Below are positions 13,154 to 18,700 of a stretch of DNA of 45,003 nucleotides, one piece after another. The notes under the pieces were generated by a model that searched no databases, was not told the DNA's origin, and saw nothing but the letters and a program-made list of their open reading frames with translations. Made by a program: the position numbers and the translations under genes. Position 1 is the stretch's first letter; the number at the start of each line of letters is the position of its first letter. Where the stretch lies: positions 1 through 45,003 of IMG/VR virus record IMGVR_UViG_3300009038_000002; one strand, written 5' to 3'. The DNA comes from a virus.

Positions 13154-13915
13154 ATGACCACCGAACTCCAAACCACCCCGATTCAACCCGTTGTCGTCAA
13201 AGACCAAAACCTGGAACTGACCGCCACGAATCCTAAAGAGATGGTCGAGTGCCAGCAAGGTGCAATCGAATGGTGCACCCGGAAGCTCAAGCTCGCCATC
13301 CAGGAGCGAGATGAACTTAAGGAAGAATTTCAGATCGCGCAGAAAAACAAATGGCGCAGTCTGGCCCTGCACCGGCACTGGCAGCTTGGGATAAAACGCG
13401 TTCAATTCTACGAGAAAATCCAGGCGGCCCTAAAGAGCGGTTACTACATCATTCCTTCGTTCGACGCGCAAATAATCGTGATTCGCACTGATTCCGCCAA
13501 GCCATCAAAAATGATCTCCGTCACGACCTATAGTAGCGTGAATAAGGAACAAGATTCAAAGATGCTGCCCCTTGGCCAGGGCGACTATAAAAATCCAGAA
13601 CCGGAACAACGCCAACGAACGCTTAAGTCGTTCGATGAAAAAGGCAAGCCAGTCCTCAAATACGAAACTTGGGCTGACCATTGGAAAGATATCGAATTTC
13701 CGTTGAACATGGCCCGACCGCAAATCATGCGCGCCACTAGTGAAGCGATGGCCTTGAAGATTTTCGACGAGATCGGAGTGCTGCCCGACTATCGGCGGAA
13801 AGCGGACCCGGTTATCCTTGGCCGCATTTACAAACCGCAGGCGGTTGTCCCAAAACGAAACTGGGAATCAATCAGCTTCTTGATCGCTTGGCACCTGCGA
13901 ACTGAGAGCCTATGA
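13154..13915 (+). CDS. Conserved phage protein of unknown function
   Basis: 253 residues, the largest protein in this chain, after a weak AGAAAG ribosome site. A coiled-coil region (about 40-100, with IQERDELKEEFQIA) leads to a beta-rich domain (YIIPSFDAQIIVIR). The C-terminus has AMALKIFDEIGVLP, ADPVILGRI and ISFLIAWHLRT. I recall similar ADPVILGRI plus FLIAWHL.TE ends in phage proteins but no function. It ends in ATGA with the next gene. Confidence 0.65.
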   Translation: MTTELQTTPIQPVVVKDQNLELTATNPKEMVECQQGAIEWCTRKLKLAIQERDELKEEFQIAQKNKWRSLALHRHWQLGIKRVQFYEKIQAALKSGYYIIPSFDAQIIVIRTDSAKPSKMISVTTYSSVNKEQDSKMLPLGQGDYKNPEPEQRQRTLKSFDEKGKPVLKYETWADHWKDIEFPLNMARPQIMRATSEAMALKIFDEIGVLPDYRRKADPVILGRIYKPQAVVPKRNWESISFLIAWHLRTESL

Positions 13916-14103
13916 AACCCGCCGAGGAATGGGCTATTGAGTTATTGGAGACTTGTGCCGACGTGCGAATACCTCGGTATCGTGAACTCGTCCGCGCCAT
14001 CCAGGCCGACGCGATCCGGCATTGTGCGGACCTCTTGGAATTCAATCATTCCGCTGGCCACAGAATCTTACGTAGAGAAGCCGACCGGCTCGAAGGGAAA
14101 TGA
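13912..14103 (+). CDS. Small helical phage protein
   Basis: 63 residues: MKPAEEWAIELLETC, then LVRAIQADAIRHCADLLE and ILRREADRLEGK. The AIQADA.RHA......E.A..L pattern is common in short phage proteins of unknown function. Start set by the ATGA overlap. Confidence 0.65.
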   Translation: MKPAEEWAIELLETCADVRIPRYRELVRAIQADAIRHCADLLEFNHSAGHRILRREADRLEGK

Positions 14104-14106
14104 GCT

Positions 14107-14319
14107 ATGGCGATTGAATACACCATGCGGGCGCTATGCGACGGCTGCAAACGTACAATTGAGGACAAAGTAGAAGTTAACTTCAGCGACATTATGACAA
14201 CGCGCTGGAAGTGGGAACGGCGCTGGCATGGCGATGGCGTTCTGATTCGTCGAAGATTTAAGGGTACAACGATCATTATGTGTAAGAACTGCGCTGATGG
14301 ACCACCGAAAAGAAAATGA
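14107..14319 (+). CDS. Small zinc-ribbon protein
   Basis: 70 residues with CDGCK near residue 11 and CKNCA near residue 60, flanking a beta-rich basic core (WKWERRWHGDGVLIRRRFKG). This is a four-cysteine ribbon, function unknown. It overlaps the next gene by ATGA. Confidence 0.6.
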   Translation: MAIEYTMRALCDGCKRTIEDKVEVNFSDIMTTRWKWERRWHGDGVLIRRRFKGTTIIMCKNCADGPPKRK

Positions 14320-14456
14320 GAAAGACCAATTTCGACCAGGCGTGCGTAAAAGACAATATTGCCAGCTTGCTCTTTGGTTTTTCCAAGAAACGGCTGCGAC
14401 AGATTTTCCTGGCGCTGCTGGAACGGTTTGACATGACAGTGGAGGATTTGAAATGA
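14316..14456 (+). CDS. 46-residue helical protein
   Basis: ATG 14316 and stop 14454-14456, both in ATGA overlaps. The helix KKRLRQIFLALLERF is the main feature. No family. The coupling at both ends supports translation. Confidence 0.55.
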   Translation: MRKTNFDQACVKDNIASLLFGFSKKRLRQIFLALLERFDMTVEDLK

Positions 14457-14728
14457 AAGCCTGGCAACTGCTCAGTTCGCGGAAGACGTTTTGTAAGGCG
14501 CGCTATGCGAAAGACCGCAATGGATTGGGAGTCCCGCCCAAACATTCAAGTGCATGTGCCTGGTGTCTTGTTGGCGCGATTCAGAAGTGCTATCCGCCGT
14601 CAAAATCGAGTGGCAAAGCCTCCAAGGCTCGCATGGCCCTTGTTCTAATTGGAATCTCTCTTGAAGGATGGTCCGACACCCACGGCTGGCGCGCCGTCCA
14701 TCGGCTGCTGAAGAAACTTAACATATGA
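14453..14728 (+). CDS. DUF6197-like small phage protein
   Basis: 91 residues: MKAWQLLSSRKTFCKARYAKD at the start, CAWCLVGAIQKCYP in the middle, and WSDTHGWRAVHRLLK at the end. The order resembles DUF6197 proteins, where a (C/W)C..GA(I/L) motif is followed by ND.....W..V...L. Function unknown. Confidence 0.65.
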   Translation: MKAWQLLSSRKTFCKARYAKDRNGLGVPPKHSSACAWCLVGAIQKCYPPSKSSGKASKARMALVLIGISLEGWSDTHGWRAVHRLLKKLNI

Positions 14729-14775
14729 CTGATACTACTTGGGACCGATTGGACCATAACTGGAAGAAAGCATGA
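14725..14775 (+). CDS. 16-codon bridging ORF
   Basis: Starts and ends in ATGA overlaps (14725 and 14772). The peptide MTDTTWDRLDHNWKKA would be polar. It contains GGAAGAAAG, a ribosome site for the next gene, just as the 999 ORF does. Confidence 0.45.
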   Translation: MTDTTWDRLDHNWKKA

Positions 14776-15227
14776 CCGCCGACTCGTGGAAATCATTCAT
14801 CGCTGACGGACCGCCGCAGGTTGGGCAGGATGTGTTGCTTCACGACGAAGTAAGAGATAGAACTCAAAGGCTTAAATGGCCAAAAGATAGAATGATTCTT
14901 GGTTTCACCCACTGGACACCATTCAGGCCGCCAGCGAAGGAGGATGGGTTTGAGAAGTGGTGGAAAGGATTCGCGATTGATTGCACACCTACAAGTGGCC
15001 TGACAAGACGAGAGATAGCTAAAGCAGCCTGGACCGAAGCCACGCGACAAGAGCGATGTAGAAAACTTGCAGAAGAAATAATAGGCTGCGGATTACATCC
15101 TACTTCCGGCATGGCTGATCCAAGGCCGTTAGATGAACAAGTCATTGAAATCGACGAGCATGGCAAAGTTAATCCGACAATCTCAGGAAAACTGCGAGAA
15201 TCAGGACAAGCGGAGGGGAAGAAGTGA
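14772..15227 (+). CDS. DUF551-like phage protein
   Basis: 151 residues. The N-terminal part has PPQVGQDVLLHDE and GFTHWTPFRPP, the DUF551 pattern with a W-x-P strand pair. The middle (GFEKWWKGFA, TRREIAKAAWTEATRQE) matches the helical segment often fused to it in phages. Role unknown. A related THW/RWW-type protein is encoded at 23929. GTGA at the end could couple it to a longer form of the next gene. Confidence 0.65.
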   Translation: MTADSWKSFIADGPPQVGQDVLLHDEVRDRTQRLKWPKDRMILGFTHWTPFRPPAKEDGFEKWWKGFAIDCTPTSGLTRREIAKAAWTEATRQERCRKLAEEIIGCGLHPTSGMADPRPLDEQVIEIDEHGKVNPTISGKLRESGQAEGKK

Positions 15228-15259
15228 GTTGTGTCGGCTATTTATTTTGGAGCGGATCA

Positions 15260-15388
15260 ATGAGACCACCGCGCAAATCGCGCAAACTTAGCAAAGTTCG
15301 CAAGCGACACAAGTGCAAGAACTGTGGCGTGCCGATACAAAAAGGACGGCTCTGTAATGCCTGCGCCTGGGAGGCCAATCGTTTATGA
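15260..15388 (+). CDS. Small basic zinc-ribbon protein
   Basis: 42 residues from ATG 15260, which has a GGAG ribosome site 8 nt upstream. The frame is open from GTG 15224 in a GTGA overlap, which would add 12 residues. KCKNCGVPIQKGRLCNACAWE is a textbook CxxC...CxxC zinc ribbon after a basic arm. Confidence 0.6.
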   Translation: MRPPRKSRKLSKVRKRHKCKNCGVPIQKGRLCNACAWEANRL

Positions 15389-15588
15389 AGTGGACTCGCA
15401 AACCCCCACAGCAAGAAGGGCCGTATTGGCGTCGTGATTGCGTGCTACCACGTCCCAAAGGAACGCTGGTCACGGTTCATAACTTCTGCGGTTGGCGCTG
15501 GCAGCCATTGGGCAGTTTCGATTGGTTTCACGTCGGCAAAAGTGCTGAGGAATGGTCCGGCCCGCTCGTGCCGCCGAAAGGTAGGTGA
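15385..15588 (+). CDS. Hypothetical tryptophan-rich protein
   Basis: 67 residues (MKWTRKPPQQEGPYWRRD..., then WRWQPLGSFDWFHVG and EEWSGPLVPP). Short phage proteins with a W..PP.....YW start and EWSGPL.PP end are common; function unknown. Start set by ATGA, end by TGATG. Confidence 0.65.
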   Translation: MKWTRKPPQQEGPYWRRDCVLPRPKGTLVTVHNFCGWRWQPLGSFDWFHVGKSAEEWSGPLVPPKGR

Positions 15589-15671
15589 TGCCAAATGCCA
15601 GAAAACATCCCATTCGATCCCCGACAGAACACAGCGGCAAGTATGCCCTAACGGGGGCCGCGCATCCGTAG
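15588..15671 (+). CDS. Possible 27-residue ORF at the chain end
   Basis: Begins in a TGATG overlap and ends at TAG 15671; MPNARKHPIRSPTEHSG and so on. A further frame from 15694 begins MQNEPEHDTESSD but soon runs antisense to the leftward genes. No terminator is visible in 15672-15744. Confidence 0.3.
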   Translation: MPNARKHPIRSPTEHSGKYALTGAAHP

Positions 15672-15744
15672 AAACACGCGAGCGAGGAAGGTGATGCAAA
15701 ATGAACCCGAACACGATACCGAATCCTCCGATCTCGTACCCGGT

Positions 15745-15954
15745 TCAGTGACGAGCAGGGGCGCGTCTGCTCCGAACAACGCGCTTCGCAATCCCCCAAA
15801 ACAGTTCCGCCTCGGTGAGCGCGGGGAAGGTGACGGGCGGCGGTTGTCGCGGCAGCAAGTGGGCATCATCAATAAGCGCCTTGGTCTCGGCGCTAATCAT
15901 GCCGGACGCTTTCATGCGCTCGACGAGTTTTCGAGTGGCGGCGTAGTCGATCAT
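15745..15954 (-). CDS. Hypothetical protein coupled to the Xre regulator
   Basis: 69 residues: MIDYAATRKLVERMKASGMIS..., then FPALTEAELFWGIAKRVV and an arginine-rich end. Start fixed by an ATGA overlap with the Xre-type gene. No domain assigned; it may modulate that regulator. Confidence 0.55.
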   Translation of the reverse strand: MIDYAATRKLVERMKASGMISAETKALIDDAHLLPRQPPPVTFPALTEAELFWGIAKRVVRSRRAPARH

Positions 15955-16172
15955 TTCAACGCCTCGTCGTACGCCGTGATGTGGTGGGGAAGCCAGTTGC
16001 GTCGCCCCCGCTCAAGGTCGCTGATGAATGGGGCGGTGAAGTGCATACGCTTCGCAACTGTTCGCAATGACCACCCCGCCCGCAGGCGAGCCTTTCGCTT
16101 CGCTTCTCCAAAGGCGCGCTGGTCGATTTGTTTTCCGGTCCCGCCGCATTTTGAACAAGGTTCAAATTTCAT
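15951..16172 (-). CDS. Xre-family regulator with N-terminal zinc knuckle
   Basis: 73 residues. PCSKCGGTGKQID is a DnaJ-like CxxCxGxG zinc knuckle; AKRKARLRAGWSLRTVAKRMHFTAPFISDLERG is a classical Xre/Cro helix-turn-helix ending in GRRNW. The CSKCGGTGK plus GRRNW combination is familiar from phages of diverse hosts. It is encoded divergently from the sigma-4-like gene, and its promoter overlaps that of its neighbour, so it is a good candidate for a repressor in a switch. The start codon lies 12 nt after the proposed -10 box, without a ribosome site. Confidence 0.8.
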   Translation of the reverse strand: MKFEPCSKCGGTGKQIDQRAFGEAKRKARLRAGWSLRTVAKRMHFTAPFISDLERGRRNWLPHHITAYDEALK

Positions 16173-16173
16173 A

Positions 16174-16202
16174 TTGACATGAAAAGCTTATTCTTGTAAA
16201 TA
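16174..16202 (+). promoter_or_regulatory. Rightward promoter for the sigma-4-like gene
   Basis: TTGACA (16174-16179), 17-bp spacer, TAAATA (16197-16202), then 10 nt to ATG 16213 or 4 nt to GTG 16207. It lies across the leftward promoter for the Xre gene. Confidence 0.5.
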
Positions 16203-16213
16203 GCCAGTGTCAA
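16185..16213 (-). promoter_or_regulatory. Leftward promoter for the Xre gene
   Basis: Minus strand TTGACA (16213-16208), 17-bp spacer, TAAGCT (16190-16185), then 12 nt to ATG 16172. The -35 box touches the start of the opposite gene, and the two promoters share about 18 bp. Confidence 0.45.
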
Positions 16214-16431
16214 TGCTCGATTACGACACGATCAAGATTGCTCCGGGCGAAGAAGCCTATTTCACCCATCACGGCAGGGCTTCGTTGGCCCGCATGTCGC
16301 TGGGAGAGGCGGCAGTTGCGATGGGAATCTCACGGCAACGAGCGCACCAGTTGGAACGCAAGGCGATTCTAAAACTGAGACTGGCCTTGCAGCCATTGAT
16401 CGACGAACGATGGAGGAAAGAAAATGGCTGA
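16213..16431 (+). CDS. Stand-alone sigma-70 region-4-like protein
   Basis: 72 residues from ATG 16213; an in-frame GTG at 16207 would add two. After a 25-residue N-terminal arm comes RMSLGEAAVAMGISRQRAHQLERKAILKLR (about 29-58), which fits the sigma-70 region 4.2 signature: a helix-turn-helix with SRQR..QLE..A..KLR that reads the -35 box. Regions 1-3 are absent, so it cannot be a full sigma factor. It may remodel host RNA polymerase at -35 boxes or act as a simple DNA-binding regulator. It is divergent from the Xre gene with overlapping promoters. Confidence 0.75.
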   Translation: MLDYDTIKIAPGEEAYFTHHGRASLARMSLGEAAVAMGISRQRAHQLERKAILKLRLALQPLIDERWRKENG

Positions 16432-16609
16432 TGTGAAATGTTCTGAGCTTCGAGTCCTCACCGAAGCTTGGCGTGCCAAAGCCGGGCGCATCGAGGTGAA
16501 GTTCCACGAAGCCTCACCGAACACCGTGAAGCACTTGAAAGCCGCGTTCGAGACGTGCGCTGAGGAAGTGGAGGAATTGGTGAAATCGGCTGAGGCGAAG
16601 AAACCGTGA
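16424..16609 (+). CDS. Small helical hypothetical protein
   Basis: 61 residues (MADVKCSELRVLTEAWRAKAG..., AAFETCAEEVEELVKS). Overlaps the sigma-4-like gene by 8 nt and has GGAGGAAAGAAA upstream, one of the best ribosome sites here. Function unknown. Confidence 0.6.
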   Translation: MADVKCSELRVLTEAWRAKAGRIEVKFHEASPNTVKHLKAAFETCAEEVEELVKSAEAKKP

Positions 16610-16800
16610 AAGGCGAACCGAAAGTCATGCTCTGGTCGGCCCGATGGCAGGGACGTAAACGGCGCGGATCGCTGCGCTCGTGGGCGAAACTGACCGGCAT
16701 ACCGCATCTTCGTCTCCGGCACTTCGTCAAGGTCGGACGCCGCGAAGGAATGAAACCGGATGATGCACTCGCATTTGCGCTTTGGAAATCGACAATATGA
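16606..16800 (+). CDS. Small basic protein, possible DNA-binding
   Basis: 64 residues from GTG (GTGA overlap). Basic N-terminus (WQGRKRRGSLRSWAK), then LTGIPHLRLRHFVKVGRREGM, which could form a helix-turn-helix, and a C-terminal DDALAFALWKS helix. No confident family. Confidence 0.55.
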   Translation: MKGEPKVMLWSARWQGRKRRGSLRSWAKLTGIPHLRLRHFVKVGRREGMKPDDALAFALWKSTI

Positions 16801-17057
16801 AGCCCGACTTCCAAATGATCGTCCGAATGGTGGAGGATAAGCCCGTTGGCTCCATCCACGTCAGCCGACAGCTTGACATGATTCCGATTTGCGGCTTTCC
16901 GCATGGCGCGAAATGGTCCTGCATCTGGCAGGTCGATTTCATCGGCCCGGTGACGTGCGAGAATTGCCTGTCGATTGCGAGGCTGCGACCGGGCGACACG
17001 ACAGTGCTGCCGGGATTGGCAATACACGATTCCAGTGATGTTGGTGAAGCCGAATGA
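16797..17057 (+). CDS. Hypothetical beta-rich protein
   Basis: 86 residues from ATG 16797 (ATGA overlap). HVSRQLDMIPICGFPHG...WSCIWQVDF and VTCENCLSIA; three cysteines and a histidine suggest one metal site. Function unknown. It overlaps the interrupted frame at 17054 by ATGA. Confidence 0.6.
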   Translation: MKPDFQMIVRMVEDKPVGSIHVSRQLDMIPICGFPHGAKWSCIWQVDFIGPVTCENCLSIARLRPGDTTVLPGLAIHDSSDVGEAE

Positions 17058-17176
17058 TCTCTTTCCCGACAGCGGGAAGATGATGGTACCATATTGAAAT
17101 CAACCGCGCGCGGAAGAAGGCCTCGAAAGGCAAGCACGAGCCTGTCCGCGTTAGGCGATTACCAGACGTTCAGTAG
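17054..17176 (+). pseudogene. Small gene interrupted by an in-frame TGA
   Basis: ATG 17054 overlaps the upstream stop as ATGA, the usual start signal here. After nine codons (MISFPTAGR) there is a TGA at 17081, but the same frame continues for 30 codons reading WYHIEINRARKKASKGK, then HEPVRVRRLPDVQ, to TAG 17174. That part has normal composition for this genome. Either the gene is broken, the TGA is read through, or a non-ATG start after 17083 is used. Confidence 0.4.
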
Positions 17177-17493
17177 GACATAAGCTACTGCGCCATGTCA
17201 CCGCGCCGCTGAAAAGGAGTGAGCACCGTGAAAATATCGGTGGACGGATCACCTGGCGGCGCGGACCGTCCCATCTGCCGCCTGAGAATTTCCACGATGC
17301 CCAAATCAAAGTGCAGGACCGCCACACTCGGACGGTCCCGCGTCTCAGCGACGATGCGCCGAGAGAGGTAAACCAGCCGACTAAAATAACCCGGTCCGAG
17401 GCCGTTCCCGTCCGGCGTATCGAACCGGGAGAAATCAAACCGCTGGCGTCGGTGCGGGCGGCGTCGGGTTCACGCTCGCAATGGCCGTTGTGA
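17155..17493 (+). pseudogene. Open frame without a start, possible frameshifted gene
   Basis: This frame is open from 17155 to TGA 17491 and reads like protein (GGRITWRRGPSHLPPENF, QIKVQDRHTRTVPRL, EAVPVRRIEPGEI). The first GTG is at 17311 and there is no ATG. A -1 shift at 17171-17173 would join it to the frame at 17054. A separate 47-codon frame (17228-17371) has an AAGGAG ribosome site and competes with it. Its last 59 bases overlap the leftward gene at 17435. Decay, recoding and a base-calling error are all possible. Confidence 0.35.
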
Positions 17494-17800
17494 GACGACT
17501 GCTCTGCGCGTTCACCGCATCAGCAGCCGCCTGCGCCTGCGCGTCATTGACGTGCGGCGTTGTGATTTCGGTGACTGCCGCATCCACGGTTTTCGTGAGG
17601 CCAGTGACGGCATCGGTCAAGTTTTGTAAAGCTGCCATAGTTTGTTTGTGTCGTTCTTCGTTGCGGTTTTCAATATGCTCTGAACCCACCAACAGAGCAA
17701 GGATTAATTCATCCGTGATCGTGAAACGCTTCTGGCGCTCTGACTCCATACACATCAAAGTAGCCGAACTCTTTCGTAGCCACTGTTTGTGGAGAGACAT
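17435..17800 (-). CDS. Hypothetical helical protein with proline-rich tail
   Basis: 121 residues from ATG 17800, which is preceded by an A-rich AAAAAAGA stretch. An N-terminal basic part (HKQWLRKSSATLMC), a central helical region (HKQTMAALQNLTDAVTGLTK), an alanine-rich helix and a tail NPTPPAPTPAV. It looks like a coiled-coil structural or regulatory protein. It is divergent from the VRR-NUC gene. Confidence 0.5.
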   Translation of the reverse strand: MSLHKQWLRKSSATLMCMESERQKRFTITDELILALLVGSEHIENRNEERHKQTMAALQNLTDAVTGLTKTVDAAVTEITTPHVNDAQAQAAADAVNAQSSRLTTAIASVNPTPPAPTPAV

Positions 17801-17811
17801 TCTTTTTTCAG

Positions 17812-17839
17812 CTTGACGATCCGGAGCGGACAAGTCAAG
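17812..17839. promoter_or_regulatory. Inverted TTGAC pair between divergent genes
   Basis: CTTGAC (17812-17817) and GTCAAG (17834-17839) face each other over 16 bp. As -35 boxes they lie 37 nt (plus gene at 17850) and 38 nt (minus gene at 17800) from the start codons, within the range seen elsewhere. No good -10 box is visible. Confidence 0.35.
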
Positions 17840-17849
17840 GATTGGTTTT

Positions 17850-18275
17850 ATGACGATCACCGAGCAGGATTACCTCCGAATGCAGGCCCGTCTATCTAAG
17901 CCCAAGGGCACACTCGATCCCGACCTTCCGCTCACCGGGGCTTGTGAATCCGAGCGCCAACTGCATATGGACATTCTCGCCGAGTGCCGACACCGTGGAT
18001 GGATTTGTCTTCACGGATCAATGGCCCACCGCGCCCACCGAACTGTCGGCGAGCCGGATTTCATAATTTTCGCCGACCATCCGCGGCTGTTTATCATCGA
18101 AGGCAAATCACGGACCGGAAAACTGTCAGAACCACAAGTAGCGATGCTCGGATGGTTCACCGGACTCGGATGGAACGTAGAGATTGTCCGCAGCTTCGAG
18201 CAATTCCTAACGCTCATCTCGGCTGAACGGGAAACCTTGACAAGTCCAGCCGTTCCTGCTCAAACGCGAGCGTGA
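17850..18275 (+). CDS. VRR-NUC nuclease (PD-(D/E)XK fold)
   Basis: 141 residues. ESERQLHMDILAECRHRGW (helix and strand) is followed by GEPDFIIFADHPRLFIIEGKS, with Asp in GEPDF and Glu-Gly-Lys (ExK) as catalytic residues. Then LSEPQVAMLGWFTGLGWNVEIV matches the LS..Q......L...G..V end of VRR-NUC domains. These standalone enzymes act on branched DNA or as Holliday-type resolvases in phages. It sits just before the packaging genes (GTGA overlap with the next gene), so resolution of branched concatemers before packaging is a reasonable role. Confidence 0.75.
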   Translation: MTITEQDYLRMQARLSKPKGTLDPDLPLTGACESERQLHMDILAECRHRGWICLHGSMAHRAHRTVGEPDFIIFADHPRLFIIEGKSRTGKLSEPQVAMLGWFTGLGWNVEIVRSFEQFLTLISAERETLTSPAVPAQTRA

Positions 18276-18700
18276 ATCTTGTCCGCGAAGCTGATCTTGC
18301 GAAGGAACTGAACGTCAGCCGCCCCAAGCTCGCGGCGATTCGCAAAGGGCAATTCACCCCGGAAGAAGCAGGCCAGCGTGGTCCTTATGGGCCGATCCTC
18401 TATACGCCAGAAGCCGTTGAAAAGCTGCGGAATTTTCTAAAGCTGCCGGAACCGCTCAAGCCGATCCACAAAAACGGCAAAGTAAAACTCGAAATCCTGA
18501 CGGTCAAGCGAGCACGACTCCATAATCTGCAAATGATCGAAGTCATTCTTCCGAATGGCCAGACGGCTTGGTGTCGCGTGACTTCCAATGCCGATCTGAA
18601 ACCGGGAATGAAAGTGCAGGCGCATCCTCCGGCTGCTGCTGGACATCCTTGGTTTCAATATGGTCGATTGCCAAAACAAATTGCGAGAGGAAGCAGATGA
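18272..18700 (+). CDS. HTH protein adjoining TerL, candidate small terminase
   Basis: 142 residues from GTG. The N-terminal 60 residues are a winged-helix-like DNA-binding domain (READLAKELNVSRPKLAAIR, then GPILYTPEAVEKLRNFLKL). A beta-rich domain follows with LPNGQTAWCRVTSNADLKPGM. Its stop overlaps the TerL ATG at 18697. Position and HTH fit a small terminase; the beta-rich C-terminal half is atypical, so a regulator is possible. The HTH protein at 9427 is the competing candidate. Confidence 0.55.
   Translation: MNLVREADLAKELNVSRPKLAAIRKGQFTPEEAGQRGPYGPILYTPEAVEKLRNFLKLPEPLKPIHKNGKVKLEILTVKRARLHNLQMIEVILPNGQTAWCRVTSNADLKPGMKVQAHPPAAAGHPWFQYGRLPKQIARGSR

Noticed and set aside
15691-16182. 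163-residue plus frame antisense to the Xre regulator
   Set aside because: The minus strand has clear zinc-knuckle and HTH motifs and ATGA coupling; only the first 20 codons of the plus frame are free of overlap.
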